From contig NZ_JAMBNV010000004.1 of assembly GCF_023715245.1 (NCBI RefSeq), positions 62,001-126,000 of the forward strand: a stretch of DNA of 64,000 bases. Direction: 5' to 3'. A program made the translations under genes and the position numbers. Shown piece after piece: positions 24,315 to 33,745 of the stretch; positions within the stretch are counted from its first letter, which is position 1; every line of letters starts with the position of its first letter. The notes under the pieces are model-generated. The model was not told where the DNA came from. It worked only from the letters and a program-made list of their open reading frames with translations, and searched no databases. The DNA comes from Sporosarcina luteola. GTDB taxonomy: Bacteria; Bacillota; Bacilli; Bacillales_A; Planococcaceae.

Positions 24315-25589
24315 TTATTCTGCTTCGATTAAACCAAGTTTCACTGCATATGCATCGATTGCTTTTTCAAATGCAGCCAATGGAGCACGAACAGTACCCG
24401 CACCGATTTGACCTACACCAGCTTCTTTATGAGCGATACCTGTGTTGATAACCGGCTCGACTCCTGTTGCAACAACTTTTCTTGCATCGATTCCAAGTGG
24501 TGCACCTTTAAAGTCCCATGTTGGAATTGAGAAGTTAGGGTTGTGATCGATACAAATATCCATCATATCGTTACTTGTTCCAACTGCATCGTCCATACCG
24601 CCGGCACCAACGAAACGTGTAACACCAGGAGCCGCAATCATTGCCATTCCGCCTACGCCGAATGTTTCAGTGATTGCACTGTCACCCATGTCTTTACAAG
24701 CCATGTCTTGGTCGTATCCTGTGAAGAATAGACCTTGTGGTGTATTTACTGGTGCTGTGAACCATTCGTCACCCATACCAGCGATACGAATTCCGAACTC
24801 ATATCCGTTACGGCACATTGCAGTTACAACTGTACCATGTTGGATTTGTCTAGCTGAGTCCATAACCGCTTTTGTTGAAGCCATTGCAATGTTCAAGAAG
24901 TACTGATCTGTGTCAGCTAGGAATTGAATGACATCTTGTTTGTCTTTTTCATCGACATCAGTTTGTAGAATGAATGGAACGATGTCTTTCAAGAAAATTA
25001 GTGAACCAGCAATATTACGTTGGTGGAACTCGTCACCCATTGTAATCGCTCTTGCCATCATTACGTTGACGTTTAGGCCGTCACCTTTAATATGAAGAGC
25101 TTTGGATAGAGTTGGACCAAGAACATCTCTAAACCAATTTAGACGGTTGATAACTTCTTCTGAGTACGCGCCGAAACGAAGTACTGCACCGATTCCTTCG
25201 TTCATTGTGCAGTAAGCACGGTTTCCGCCGTCCTGATTTTCGACGACAAGAACAGGCATACTTCCAGATGTGATACCGCCCATTGGGCCAACTGCATTTA
25301 CGTGGTGACATGGAATGAATTCGATTTCTCCGTTTTCAAGCATTGCACGTGCATCGTCAGCATTCGTTGCCCAACCTTCAAATAATGTTGCACCAATACA
25401 AGATCCTTGCATCGGGCTAGTCATGTTTTCCCATTTAATTGGTGGGCCGGCATGAAGTAATACTTTCCCGTTTAGTTCGTCAATAACAGATTTCGCTGGA
25501 ACTACATCCAATAGAAATGGTGTCCCTGATACAACTTTATCGATAACCGCTCGGTTTGCTTCATCAATCGTTTTAAATTGTCCGTACAT
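24315..25589 (-). CDS. allG: DUF1116 protein, oxamate transcarbamylase subunit AllG (YlbE)
   Basis: 424 residues of the DUF1116 (YlbE) family, recognised from KVLLHAGPPIKWENMTSPMQGSC-type text, HHVNAVGPMGGITSGSMPV and GITRFVGAGG-like MDDAVGTSNDMMDICIDHNP. In E. coli the FdrA, YlbE and YlbF proteins were shown to form the oxamate (oxalurate) carbamoyltransferase, now AllF, AllG and AllH. The reaction is oxalurate + phosphate to oxamate + carbamoyl phosphate. It lies 45 bases after fdrA in the same operon. The partner AllH is encoded 10 kb away at 36043-37002. Confidence 0.88.
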   Translation of the reverse strand: MYGQFKTIDEANRAVIDKVVSGTPFLLDVVPAKSVIDELNGKVLLHAGPPIKWENMTSPMQGSCIGATLFEGWATNADDARAMLENGEIEFIPCHHVNAVGPMGGITSGSMPVLVVENQDGGNRAYCTMNEGIGAVLRFGAYSEEVINRLNWFRDVLGPTLSKALHIKGDGLNVNVMMARAITMGDEFHQRNIAGSLIFLKDIVPFILQTDVDEKDKQDVIQFLADTDQYFLNIAMASTKAVMDSARQIQHGTVVTAMCRNGYEFGIRIAGMGDEWFTAPVNTPQGLFFTGYDQDMACKDMGDSAITETFGVGGMAMIAAPGVTRFVGAGGMDDAVGTSNDMMDICIDHNPNFSIPTWDFKGAPLGIDARKVVATGVEPVINTGIAHKEAGVGQIGAGTVRAPLAAFEKAIDAYAVKLGLIEAE

Positions 25590-25634
25590 TTGGTTTCCTC
25601 CTGAAAAATCAATATTTCCTAACGCTTTTGTTTA

Positions 25635-27383
25635 TTATTTAAGTAGGCTCAAGATTTTGCGCAATCTTGGGTTTCCGCCAGCAACTGGACGCCAGTCATA
25701 TTGAACGACTCTGCCACCGTTTGCAGTAATTGAATTAGTGAAGCTCTTCAAACCAACGTTAACAACGCTTGGTTTTTCATTCAATAGCTTCTCGATTGCT
25801 TCTGAAACCGTGAAGTCTACGTTTGCAGCTTCTACAGTCGCAGGAACTACTTCTTTTGTTCCAACTTCTACTTCAATGCCAAGCATTGCTAAAGCAGTAA
25901 GAGTAGCTTGGTTGTTGCTATCACGGATGATAACGCCAGCTTCTGCTAATTTTGCTTTTTGCTCATCAATGCCTTGTGGGTCTTGGTCCGTACCACAAAC
26001 AGTTGCTACGAAGTAAATGTTTTTGCCTTTTGCTTTTGTTTCTTGTTGGATTTTTTCGATGCCTGGAAGCAATGCACCAGCCATATCTTCGTGTGCACCA
26101 TATCCAAGAACAAGGTCAAATAAGATAACTGCTGTTGATTCGTCTTGAGCAGCTTTTTGGAAGAACTGGATTCTTGTATCCGGATCGATCATTGGGTGTG
26201 GTTTACCTTGTGTGTAAATATCATCCCCAAGGTCAATTACTTCAAAACCGTCTGCATTTAGAAGGTAGCCAGCTTGGTCATGGTCAGTTTCTCCAAGGTT
26301 TAAGCCTCTGCTGATCAACGTAGCTGCTTCATATCCAAGCGTACCGCCTGAATATAGACCTTTGATTGTTTTTTGTTCTGGCTTCAATTCAACCGCAGGT
26401 ACATCTGAATGTAGCGTGTTGTAATTTGATTTGATTTCGTTGCCTTTTACTAGATCTACAGCAAGTGCAGCTGTCTCTTCTAGTGTGTTTGCATAGTAGA
26501 CATTTCCTTCATGGTTATGCGGCTCTTCTCCAAGGAAGATTGCAACAACCGGTTTTGAAATGCTGTGCAACAATTGGACAACTTCGTCACGGACTTCTTT
26601 TGCAGGTGGCTTAGAGATAAGTGTGATCACTTCTGTTTGGTTGTGCTGCGCCAATGCTTTCAGGCCATCAAGCATCGTGATTGCACCGATCTTGTCAGCA
26701 AGGTCACGGCCGCCAGTACCAATTGCATGGCTTACACCAGCGCCTAGACGATCAATTTCAGTCGTAACTTCTTGGATTCCTGTTCCGGAAGCTCCGATGA
26801 CACCGATTTTCCCTGTTTTCACTACGTTTGCGAATGCAAGAGGAACACCGGAAACGATAACTGTACCAGCGTCAGGACCCATTACGAGAAGACCTTTTTC
26901 ATGCGCCTTTTCTTTGATGCGACGCTCATCTTCAATCGTTACGTTATCACTGAAAATCATGACGTGCATATCTCTGTCAAGCGCTTTTTCCGCTTCTTCA
27001 GCAGCGTATTGGCCTGGTGTAGAGATAACAGCAATATTTGCATCAGGAAGTGCATTTACAGCTTTGTCCCAAGAGTTAACCGTTTCAAAAGCTTCTTTAC
27101 CAGCGCTAATTGCTTGGTTGCTTAGATAGTTATCGATTTCCTCGAGTACTTCTTCAATTTTCTCTTCCTGTTCCGTATCTACAACGATACACATATCATT
27201 TGAAGCGGCATTATCTAGTTCTTCTGTGTAAAGATCAGCAGCTTTGAGGATATCCTTGTTAGCAGGTGTTCCCATCATAATTTGAACTTTAGTAATGCCT
27301 TCCATTGTTGAAATCTTGTTCGTTAGAAGCATTAGGTTAACTGAATCCTGGTATGAATTCTGTTTTACGATCGTATAAAGCAT
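25635..27383 (-). CDS. fdrA: FdrA, oxamate transcarbamylase subunit AllF
   Basis: 582 residues from the ATG at 27383, which follows AAGAGGTGCGTGAAAAC. The protein resembles a fused succinyl-CoA synthetase: a Rossmann nucleotide-binding region around KIGVIGASGTGIQEVTTEID near residue 190, GTGGRDLAD near 220, SKPPAKEVRDE and a C-terminal ligase-like part (VLGYGAHEDMAGALLPGI; ending QYDWRPVAGGNPRL). Together with AllG and AllH it forms the transcarbamylase releasing carbamoyl phosphate from oxalurate. It is the fifth gene of the operon, separated from allD' by a hairpin. Confidence 0.92.
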   Translation of the reverse strand: MLYTIVKQNSYQDSVNLMLLTNKISTMEGITKVQIMMGTPANKDILKAADLYTEELDNAASNDMCIVVDTEQEEKIEEVLEEIDNYLSNQAISAGKEAFETVNSWDKAVNALPDANIAVISTPGQYAAEEAEKALDRDMHVMIFSDNVTIEDERRIKEKAHEKGLLVMGPDAGTVIVSGVPLAFANVVKTGKIGVIGASGTGIQEVTTEIDRLGAGVSHAIGTGGRDLADKIGAITMLDGLKALAQHNQTEVITLISKPPAKEVRDEVVQLLHSISKPVVAIFLGEEPHNHEGNVYYANTLEETAALAVDLVKGNEIKSNYNTLHSDVPAVELKPEQKTIKGLYSGGTLGYEAATLISRGLNLGETDHDQAGYLLNADGFEVIDLGDDIYTQGKPHPMIDPDTRIQFFQKAAQDESTAVILFDLVLGYGAHEDMAGALLPGIEKIQQETKAKGKNIYFVATVCGTDQDPQGIDEQKAKLAEAGVIIRDSNNQATLTALAMLGIEVEVGTKEVVPATVEAANVDFTVSEAIEKLLNEKPSVVNVGLKSFTNSITANGGRVVQYDWRPVAGGNPRLRKILSLLK

Positions 27384-27430
27384 GTTTTCACGCACCTCTT
27401 AAATTATTTTTTTGTAAAATCCGCACAGAA

Positions 27431-27462
27431 AAGGGGGTGGCCACTTAGTTGACCACCCTTTA
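27431..27462 (-). terminator. Intra-operon hairpin between allD' and fdrA
   Basis: AAGGGTGG..CCACCCCCTT stem with a loop around CAACTAAGTG, followed by TTTTCTG on the minus strand, 13 bases past the allD' stop. It could attenuate transcription into fdrA-allG-arcC. Confidence 0.6.
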
Positions 27463-27475
27463 TCCTTAAAAAGTC

Positions 27476-28525
27476 TTACTCAGCAAAAGGGCTTTTATTA
27501 TCAAATGCATTGTTGTGAACAACATCTGAAGTTAAATATTCATAAATGTGATCTACAATTTCAATGCCATTTTCCTCGTACTGCTTCTCCCTTTCGGCAC
27601 TTCTTTGTCCAGGGTAGGAAACATGATCGAAACCAGGAGCAGGCTTAATGTTATTGAGATCTTGCATCGTTGTCGCAATGCTTTCTTGGAACGCGCCTAA
27701 TCCTGTAAAGTATTCCGGATTGATGACAATGTGTAGCTGTCCAAGATTTCGATATTCGGTGAGATCATGGTACATGGAGGACACTTTGTTTCCAAAAGGA
27801 AGTCCAAGCAGAATTCCGGATAAGACGTCCACCATCATCATGAGTCCGTATCCTTTTGGTCCCGCTATCGGTACCAATGCATTCACTTTAAATGGATCAG
27901 TAGTCGGGTGTCCTTCACTATCAACTGCCCATGTATCAGGAATGGATTCGTTTTTTGAACGTGCATGGAGAATTTTCCCCCAAGCTTGAACGGTTGTAGC
28001 CATATCAAATGTAATATCCTTACCGTCTTTGCCTGGTGCAGCAAAAGCGATTGGGTTTGTTCCGTAATAAGGCTCTGCTCCGCCAAAAGGAACGACCATC
28101 GGATCTGATTGACAAACTGAAATGCCAATCAAATTCTCATTTGCAGCTTGTTGAACAAAATAGGAAAGTGCGCCGCTATGACCGATTCTTCTCACGCCGA
28201 CAACAGCAACTCCGTTTTCTTTTGCCATTTGAATTGCTTCGTCCATTGCCAATTTAGCAGCGACATGCCCTACACCGTTATCACCATCAAAAATGGCTGT
28301 AACAGGACCCGTCTTTTCAAATTTGAAATCAGGATTTGCATTCAGGCCGCCTTTAGCAATTCGCTCTGCGTAATACTCTACACGCATAGCTCCATGGGAG
28401 TGGACTCCCCTGGCATCTGCGTGAACGAGCACGTCAGCAACACCACGCGCATGATCCTCAGTCAATCCTGCTTTATGCAACTTCGTTGTAATCAACTCGT
28501 TCAACTGCTCACTACTTACTCTCAT
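27476..28525 (-). CDS. Ureidoglycolate dehydrogenase paralogue (AllD-like, second copy)
   Basis: 349 residues from ATG 28525 (GGGGTGAGCGGA upstream). Ldh2/malate-lactate dehydrogenase family: GVHSHGAMRVEYYAERI near 39, GHSGALSYF near 117 with the catalytic His, SDPMVVPFGGAEPYYGTNPIAFAAP near 145, and KGYGLMMMVDVLSGILLGLPFG. It is roughly three quarters identical by eye to the neighbouring copy of equal length, differing mainly at the N-terminus, around VGVRRIGH and near the C-terminus. AllD oxidises (S)-ureidoglycolate to oxalurate with NAD+. The second copy may be redundant or use another 2-hydroxy acid. Confidence 0.87.
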   Translation of the reverse strand: MRVSSEQLNELITTKLHKAGLTEDHARGVADVLVHADARGVHSHGAMRVEYYAERIAKGGLNANPDFKFEKTGPVTAIFDGDNGVGHVAAKLAMDEAIQMAKENGVAVVGVRRIGHSGALSYFVQQAANENLIGISVCQSDPMVVPFGGAEPYYGTNPIAFAAPGKDGKDITFDMATTVQAWGKILHARSKNESIPDTWAVDSEGHPTTDPFKVNALVPIAGPKGYGLMMMVDVLSGILLGLPFGNKVSSMYHDLTEYRNLGQLHIVINPEYFTGLGAFQESIATTMQDLNNIKPAPGFDHVSYPGQRSAEREKQYEENGIEIVDHIYEYLTSDVVHNNAFDNKSPFAE

Positions 28526-28579
28526 TCCGCTCACCCCTATTAAGTTTTACACCGATGCTCTCTATTTAAAGAATGGATA

Positions 28580-29629
28580 TCATTCAGCGAATGGGTTCTT
28601 ATGGTCATATTGGTTATTATGGATGACATCCGATTTTAGATACTCATAAATGTCATCGACAATCTCAATTCCATTTTCCTTATAATCTTCAATGACTACA
28701 TCATTGTTTTGACCCGGGTAAAGGACTTTCGAAAAGCCTGGTGCCGGTTTGATCCCATTCAGATCGTCCATCGTTTGGGTAATGTCATCTTTGAAAGATG
28801 TCAAACCTGTAAAGAATGCTGGATTGATGACAATATGAAGTTGTCCCAATTTCCGGTATTCCGCCAAGTCTTCGTACATTGACGAAACTTTATTGCCGAA
28901 CGGAAGTCCGAGAAGGATGCCCGAGAGAACATCCACCATCATTGCAAGGCCATAACCTTTTGGACCTGCGATTGGCAGTAAAGCATTAACGTTCATTGGA
29001 TCTGTAGTTGGCTCCCCATTGCTGTCAACCGCCCACGTGTCAGGGATTGATTCGTTCTTGGAACGAGCATGAAGAATTTTCCCCCACGCCTGAACAGTTG
29101 TCGCCATATCCAATGTAATCATCTTTCCGTTACTGCTTGGCGCAGCGAAGGCAATCGGGTTTGTACCGTAGTAAGGCTCGGCGCCGCCGAACGGAACAAC
29201 CATTGGATCTGATTGACAAACGGAGAAGCCGATCAAGTCAGCATCTGCTGCTTGGTTTGTGAAGTAGGATATTGCTCCGCTATGAGAGATATCTCTTACT
29301 CCGATAATGGCAACTCCACTTTCCTTCGCCATTTTGATTGCTTCATCCATAGCTAATTTCGCTGCTGTATGGCCGTTTCCGCCATCGCCGTGGAATATAC
29401 CTGTTGCCGGGCCTGTTTTTTCAAATTTAAAGTCCGGGTTTGTATTCATTCCACCCTTGGCAATTCGTTCAGCATAATACTCGACGCGCATTGCGCCATG
29501 GGAGTGAATGCCTCTCTCGTCGGCAAACGTTAGCACGTCTGCCGCGACATCAGCATGTTCCTCTATTAGGCCAGCCTTTTCAAGCTTTGTTTTGATTAGA
29601 CTTTTCAAGTCATCTCTACTTACTCTCAT
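28580..29629 (-). CDS. allD: Ureidoglycolate dehydrogenase AllD (first copy)
   Basis: 349 residues; AAAGAGGTGTCAAG precedes the ATG. Same Ldh2 family markers as its neighbour: GIHSHGAMRVEYYAERI, SHSGAISYF, VVPFGGAEPYYGTNPIAF and the C-terminal KNPFAE. It lies directly behind allE, as expected for the enzyme using the (S)-ureidoglycolate that AllE makes, giving oxalurate and NADH. The 54-base gap to the second copy and their close similarity show a tandem duplication. Which copy is the true AllD cannot be settled by reading; position favours this one. Confidence 0.9.
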   Translation of the reverse strand: MRVSRDDLKSLIKTKLEKAGLIEEHADVAADVLTFADERGIHSHGAMRVEYYAERIAKGGMNTNPDFKFEKTGPATGIFHGDGGNGHTAAKLAMDEAIKMAKESGVAIIGVRDISHSGAISYFTNQAADADLIGFSVCQSDPMVVPFGGAEPYYGTNPIAFAAPSSNGKMITLDMATTVQAWGKILHARSKNESIPDTWAVDSNGEPTTDPMNVNALLPIAGPKGYGLAMMVDVLSGILLGLPFGNKVSSMYEDLAEYRKLGQLHIVINPAFFTGLTSFKDDITQTMDDLNGIKPAPGFSKVLYPGQNNDVVIEDYKENGIEIVDDIYEYLKSDVIHNNQYDHKNPFAE

Positions 29630-29653
29630 CTTGACACCTCTTTACTGGGATTA

Positions 29654-30421
29654 TTATAGTGATGCATCCCGATTACAATCTTTGGAATAGACATATGTCA
29701 AAGGCTCTCTGCCGACTGCATAAGCTGCTTGGTGCACATATGGTGCCATGAAAATGTAATCGCCTTTTTTAACTGGAATCCATTCATTATCCAAGTTGTA
29801 CATGCCTTCACCTGATAGCAGGTACGCGCCATGTCCTTGATAATGAGTTTCTACGAACGGATGGCTTGCTGCAGGATCGAATGAAAGGATATGGAAGTTC
29901 ATATCGAATTCAAGATCCAACGGCAATAGATCTTTCAGGTGAACGTTGTGCATATCGTCATAGTTCATGTACTCGATAGCATTCGCATGCCCGGAAACAA
30001 CCCATGGCTTACGTCCATCTTTTAATGGAATGTGTTTTTGTTTGTATAGGAATAAACGGGAATCGCCGGACTCCATGTTTTCCAAATACATTTTCACGCC
30101 TGGTGGGCAATATAGGTAGCCGCTTTCTTCAAGAATGAACTCTTGGTCGTCAGCTTTCGCTTTCACTTTTCCGCTAATAACATAAACAAAGCTCTGTACG
30201 TCTTCTTCACCGCAGAAGCCTTCGCTGTTCTTGCCGCCTTCATGCATTGTAACCATATAGTCGACAAAGCCCGCACCCAGTTTCGGTGAAGCTAAAATGG
30301 AGATTCTGCAATTTTCAAATCCAGGGATGACGTTATTTACTAATCCTTCTGGAGCGATTAGCGCATATTGTCCTGGCTTAATAATTGACCTGCTTGAAAG
30401 TATATCTTGTGGATAACCCAT
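29654..30421 (-). CDS. allE: (S)-ureidoglycine aminohydrolase
   Basis: 255 residues from the ATG at 30421, preceded by GAGGAGAATGTAACG; a longer open frame overlaps allC without a ribosome site. It is a bicupin: the first cupin spans about residues 50-125 (FVYVISGKVKAKADDQEFILEESGYLYCPPG), the second about 180-250, with metal ligands in ETHYQGHGAYLLSGEGMYNLD and the late YVHQAAYAVG. The enzyme removes ammonia from (S)-ureidoglycine, the allantoate amidohydrolase product, giving (S)-ureidoglycolate. Length matches E. coli AllE (YlbA, about 261). Confidence 0.93.
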   Translation of the reverse strand: MGYPQDILSSRSIIKPGQYALIAPEGLVNNVIPGFENCRISILASPKLGAGFVDYMVTMHEGGKNSEGFCGEEDVQSFVYVISGKVKAKADDQEFILEESGYLYCPPGVKMYLENMESGDSRLFLYKQKHIPLKDGRKPWVVSGHANAIEYMNYDDMHNVHLKDLLPLDLEFDMNFHILSFDPAASHPFVETHYQGHGAYLLSGEGMYNLDNEWIPVKKGDYIFMAPYVHQAAYAVGREPLTYVYSKDCNRDASL

Positions 30422-30476
30422 CGTTACATTCTCCTCTGTTTGTTTATATTTCCGGGTAAACACCCGATTCAAAAAG

Positions 30477-31724
30477 TTATTCTTTATAGCCCAACTCATA
30501 TAGAGCACCGATCAGCGCTTTAACACCTTCCGCCAAATCAGTGGGCTCTGTATATTCAGCCGGGTTATGGCTGATTCCTTTCAGACTCGGAACAAACAGC
30601 ATAGCTGTCGGCACAACAGGAGCAAAGATTTGGGAATCGTGACCCGCACCGCTGTGCATCACTTTATAATTGAGGCCATTTTCTTTACATTGTTTTTCAA
30701 TGAGCTCAACAACTTTTTGATCCATTGGAACTGGATCTTCATCCATCCATAGATCAATGTCCATTTCAACTTCATGCTCTCTGGAGATTTCTTGCATCCT
30801 AGCCGTCATTTGTTCTGTAAATGACACGATCGCTTCTTTTTCAGTATGACGAACATCGATCGTGAAAATTGTCTTTCCTGGAACGACGTTTACGATGTTC
30901 GGATAAGCTTCAATCTTTCCAACAGTCGTCACCAATGGGTCTCCGATTTTTCTAGCCATTGAAATGATTTCATGAATCATATGGCTAGCCGCAAACATGG
31001 CATCTTTCCGATACCCCATCGGCGTTGTTCCGGCATGATTAGCTTCACCCGTTATCTCAACCGTATACCGTCTTTGTCCAACAATGTTATTCACTACACC
31101 AATAGCCGTTTTCTCGGTTTCTAAAACGCTGCCTTGTTCTACGTGAACTTCCACGAATGCTGTCAGATCCTTCCGCGGACCTTCCGATTCTTCTTTAAAG
31201 TCGAAACCTGCATTCTTCATTGCTTCAACAAATGGGACGCCATCGAAATCCGTAATTGTTTCAACGTCTTCTCGTTTGGCTAAACCGACAATGTTTTTGG
31301 ATCCCCAGAACGAGTATGGGAAACGGCTTCCTTCCTCTTCAGCCATTGAAACGACTTCAATGTTTCTGACTGGTTGGCCGAAATGCTTTTTCAAGTATTT
31401 CAACGCAATGATGCCGGCGATGATGCCATATGCACCGTCATAGCGTCCACCGTTTGTCACTGTATCTACATGGGAGCCTGTCAAAACCGTTTCGTTAGCG
31501 TTCTTCCCTTTTAATGTACCGTACAGATTTCCGATTTCATCAAAGCGAGCTTCAAGTCCTTCGTTTTCCATCCAGTCTTTCAAAGCGTGTTGACCTTCAA
31601 CCCACTCTTTTGTATAGAGTAAACGAGAAACACCGCCCTCGGAATCTTTGCCGAAATCGCCGAGCCAATCAAGTCTGCCGGCTGTTTCTTCCGCCAAATC
31701 AAGCTTTTGTATAATGTCTTTCAT
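30477..31724 (-). CDS. allC: Allantoate amidohydrolase
   Basis: 415 residues from the ATG at 31724 (AGGTGA upstream; a GTG three codons earlier sits on the ribosome site). M20 peptidase fold: GSHVDTVTNGGRYDGAYGIIAG near residue 82, MAEEEGSRFPYSFWGSKN near 125, the dimerisation domain with GEANHAGTTPMGYRKDA near 215, and MHSGAGHDSQIFAP near 345 carrying the final metal ligands. It hydrolyses allantoate to ureidoglycine, CO2 and NH3. It is the first gene of the seven-gene minus-strand operon, so the main promoter should lie in 31725-31940. Confidence 0.94.
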   Translation of the reverse strand: MKDIIQKLDLAEETAGRLDWLGDFGKDSEGGVSRLLYTKEWVEGQHALKDWMENEGLEARFDEIGNLYGTLKGKNANETVLTGSHVDTVTNGGRYDGAYGIIAGIIALKYLKKHFGQPVRNIEVVSMAEEEGSRFPYSFWGSKNIVGLAKREDVETITDFDGVPFVEAMKNAGFDFKEESEGPRKDLTAFVEVHVEQGSVLETEKTAIGVVNNIVGQRRYTVEITGEANHAGTTPMGYRKDAMFAASHMIHEIISMARKIGDPLVTTVGKIEAYPNIVNVVPGKTIFTIDVRHTEKEAIVSFTEQMTARMQEISREHEVEMDIDLWMDEDPVPMDQKVVELIEKQCKENGLNYKVMHSGAGHDSQIFAPVVPTAMLFVPSLKGISHNPAEYTEPTDLAEGVKALIGALYELGYKE

Positions 31725-31866
31725 ATCGTTCACCTATTTCACCACCCTTTTCCGCGTTATGTATGCTTATTATTATTGTAGAACGCAATTATTGTTTGTA
31801 ATCATACGGATAGTATGCAATGAATCGTCTTTCATAAACGACTGACTTTTTAGCTCCACCTCTAAT

Positions 31867-31880
31867 TGTAAGCGTTCTAA
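31867..31880 (-). promoter_or_regulatory. Weak CcpA-like site upstream of the allC operon
   Basis: TGTAAGCGTTCTAA matches 12 of 14 positions of the cre consensus when read on the plus strand, about 145 bases upstream of allC. No clean TnrA box was found in this 250-base region, and no clear sigma-A promoter either. Confidence 0.25.
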
Positions 31881-31946
31881 ACTAAATAGTCTTTAGCGTG
31901 AGTTGATAAAGATTTATCTATTATTTATCTAAATTGGATAACAAAA

Positions 31947-31977
31947 TAAAAAAGAGACAGCGCGAATGGCTGCCTCT
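31947..31977 (-). terminator. Rho-independent terminator of pucR1
   Basis: AGAGGCAGC/GCTGTCTCT stem (31953-31977, one G-U pair), followed by TTTTTT on the minus strand, just past the stop at 31982. It separates pucR1 from the allC promoter region. Confidence 0.88.
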
Positions 31978-31981
31978 GTAC

Positions 31982-33637
31982 CTATTCTGCGTTTTCACGT
32001 TGGAGTAGTTCGTGAATTTTAAGTCCAACCCGTACAGACAGCATTTCTTCGGAGTCATCAAAGTCCATCCCCGTAATCTCTCTAACCCTTTCCAAACGAT
32101 AGACAACGGTCTTATAGTGAACAAAGAGAAGTTTTGCAGTTTGGGCCGCGTTTTGATTGCACTCCAAAAAAGTTTGTAATGTTTCCAGCAAATCGGATTG
32201 ATTCGCCTGTTGGTAATCAAGCAACTCCTTAAGGGATTTCGGGATGAACTGCAGCAGAGCCGATGAATCCTTAATATGACGCAGCAACCGAAAAATCCCA
32301 AGCTCCGAAAACGCTGTAATTGATGCCAGACCGTTTAACGTTTCGCCTAAATCCAGTGCATCATGCGCTTCCCGATAGCTTTGCGGGATTTCGGCAATAT
32401 CTCCTACTGCACTTCCAATTCCCACTTGGACATCGATGTCTTTAGCTTGTTTTTGAATGACTGCTTGAATGGTCAGTGCTGTTTTCTTTATGTCTTCCAT
32501 CCATGCAGCATCATTTTTACTCACCTTCTGAACTTTCCAAAGAACAATGAAGAGGTTGCTTTTGTTTGAAATGATACCGTTCGGCAAATAATGATGAATC
32601 GCTTCATTCACAAGGAAATGCGCACGGTCAGCCAGGTCGCCTTTTTGTTTCAAAGCGCCTTCCGACTGGCGATTAATTTTAAATAACACCGCAGCAAATG
32701 AACCAGTGAAGTCCCAACCGATGACGTTCGCCTTTTCATACACCGCTTGAATCGATTGGATTTTCCCGCTGATCAATTCCTCAATGAGATCGTTTTTATA
32801 CTTCTTCTCCACTTCCGCCACGGCAAATTGCTTCACTAATTCTAAGGATAAGGAAGTCGCTGCGTTTTCGACAGCAATCAAATCCAATTCTCCAAGTGAT
32901 TTATTAATTTCGCCAATCAATAAATACATTTTGTTATGGTTCAGCGCTTCTATCGGAACGACAATTTGATGTCCTTTCACATTATCCAGTTCAGGGTATT
33001 TTACAATTTGGCGATAGTGAGGAAATTTAATGCCGGAAGTCTGTTCGTAAAAGTGTACTTTCTCTACCATTTCGAATTGTTCAAGTTCAGGGTACGTCGA
33101 TACAATGCATCTGAAATTCCTATCAAAAAGTGCAACCGGATTTCCAATTAACTTTTCAAGTGTGTAAATGATTTTCTCTAGACCTTTATCAGCAAGAGAT
33201 AAAGCTGTAAATCGATCATGGATCTCCTTAAAGTATCGCAGCTTCGTGACCTGCTTATTGAAAAGCTCCCCCATGATCGGATACATGACATCGACAAAGG
33301 GAACTTCTTGCGGAAGCTGTATGATCGGCATTCTGTACTTTTCGCCGGCTTCAAGCAATTGATCGGAAATATCTTCACTATGCTTCTTAATGACAAGAGC
33401 ACTCACGCTCTTTTCAGCTAATTTGGCGATAAACTCCTTTTGTTCCTGCACATTGAAATCCCGGATCGAATAAAGGCTTGTTAAGATCACTTCACCGCCC
33501 TTGATCCAATTCGCGATATCAGGTCCTTCCATAATCGTTACGCCTTCAATCACATTTTGAATAAACGTACGACCACTTAAAATTTCAGCATCCTTCATCG
33601 GCTCGATCGCCAACAAATCCTTTACTCTAAACTCCAT
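31982..33637 (-). CDS. pucR: PucR family transcriptional regulator (first copy)
   Basis: 551 residues from ATG 33637 (AAAGGGGTGTGGCAA upstream). The N-terminal PucR domain spans about residues 1-125 (RVKDLLAIEPMKDAEILSG; WIKGGEVILTSLY), followed by a helical linker and the CdaR GGDEF-like region around IQVGIGSAVGDIAEIPQSYREAHDAL, and a C-terminal HTH_30 (LLFVHYKTVVYRLERVREITG). The usual helix is HRNTVKYR; here it is HYKTVVYR, a visible deviation. PucR is the purine/allantoin activator of B. subtilis. It sits upstream of allC and divergent from the esterase gene. Confidence 0.88.
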   Translation of the reverse strand: MEFRVKDLLAIEPMKDAEILSGRTFIQNVIEGVTIMEGPDIANWIKGGEVILTSLYSIRDFNVQEQKEFIAKLAEKSVSALVIKKHSEDISDQLLEAGEKYRMPIIQLPQEVPFVDVMYPIMGELFNKQVTKLRYFKEIHDRFTALSLADKGLEKIIYTLEKLIGNPVALFDRNFRCIVSTYPELEQFEMVEKVHFYEQTSGIKFPHYRQIVKYPELDNVKGHQIVVPIEALNHNKMYLLIGEINKSLGELDLIAVENAATSLSLELVKQFAVAEVEKKYKNDLIEELISGKIQSIQAVYEKANVIGWDFTGSFAAVLFKINRQSEGALKQKGDLADRAHFLVNEAIHHYLPNGIISNKSNLFIVLWKVQKVSKNDAAWMEDIKKTALTIQAVIQKQAKDIDVQVGIGSAVGDIAEIPQSYREAHDALDLGETLNGLASITAFSELGIFRLLRHIKDSSALLQFIPKSLKELLDYQQANQSDLLETLQTFLECNQNAAQTAKLLFVHYKTVVYRLERVREITGMDFDDSEEMLSVRVGLKIHELLQRENAE

Positions 33638-33745
33638 TTGCCACACCCCTTTCCATGTATCCTAGAGTCCTTATCTCGAAATATTATTCCTCTTATTATA
33701 CAATACTAACGAAAGCATATCTAACAAAGGAAAGAGCGTGACGTC

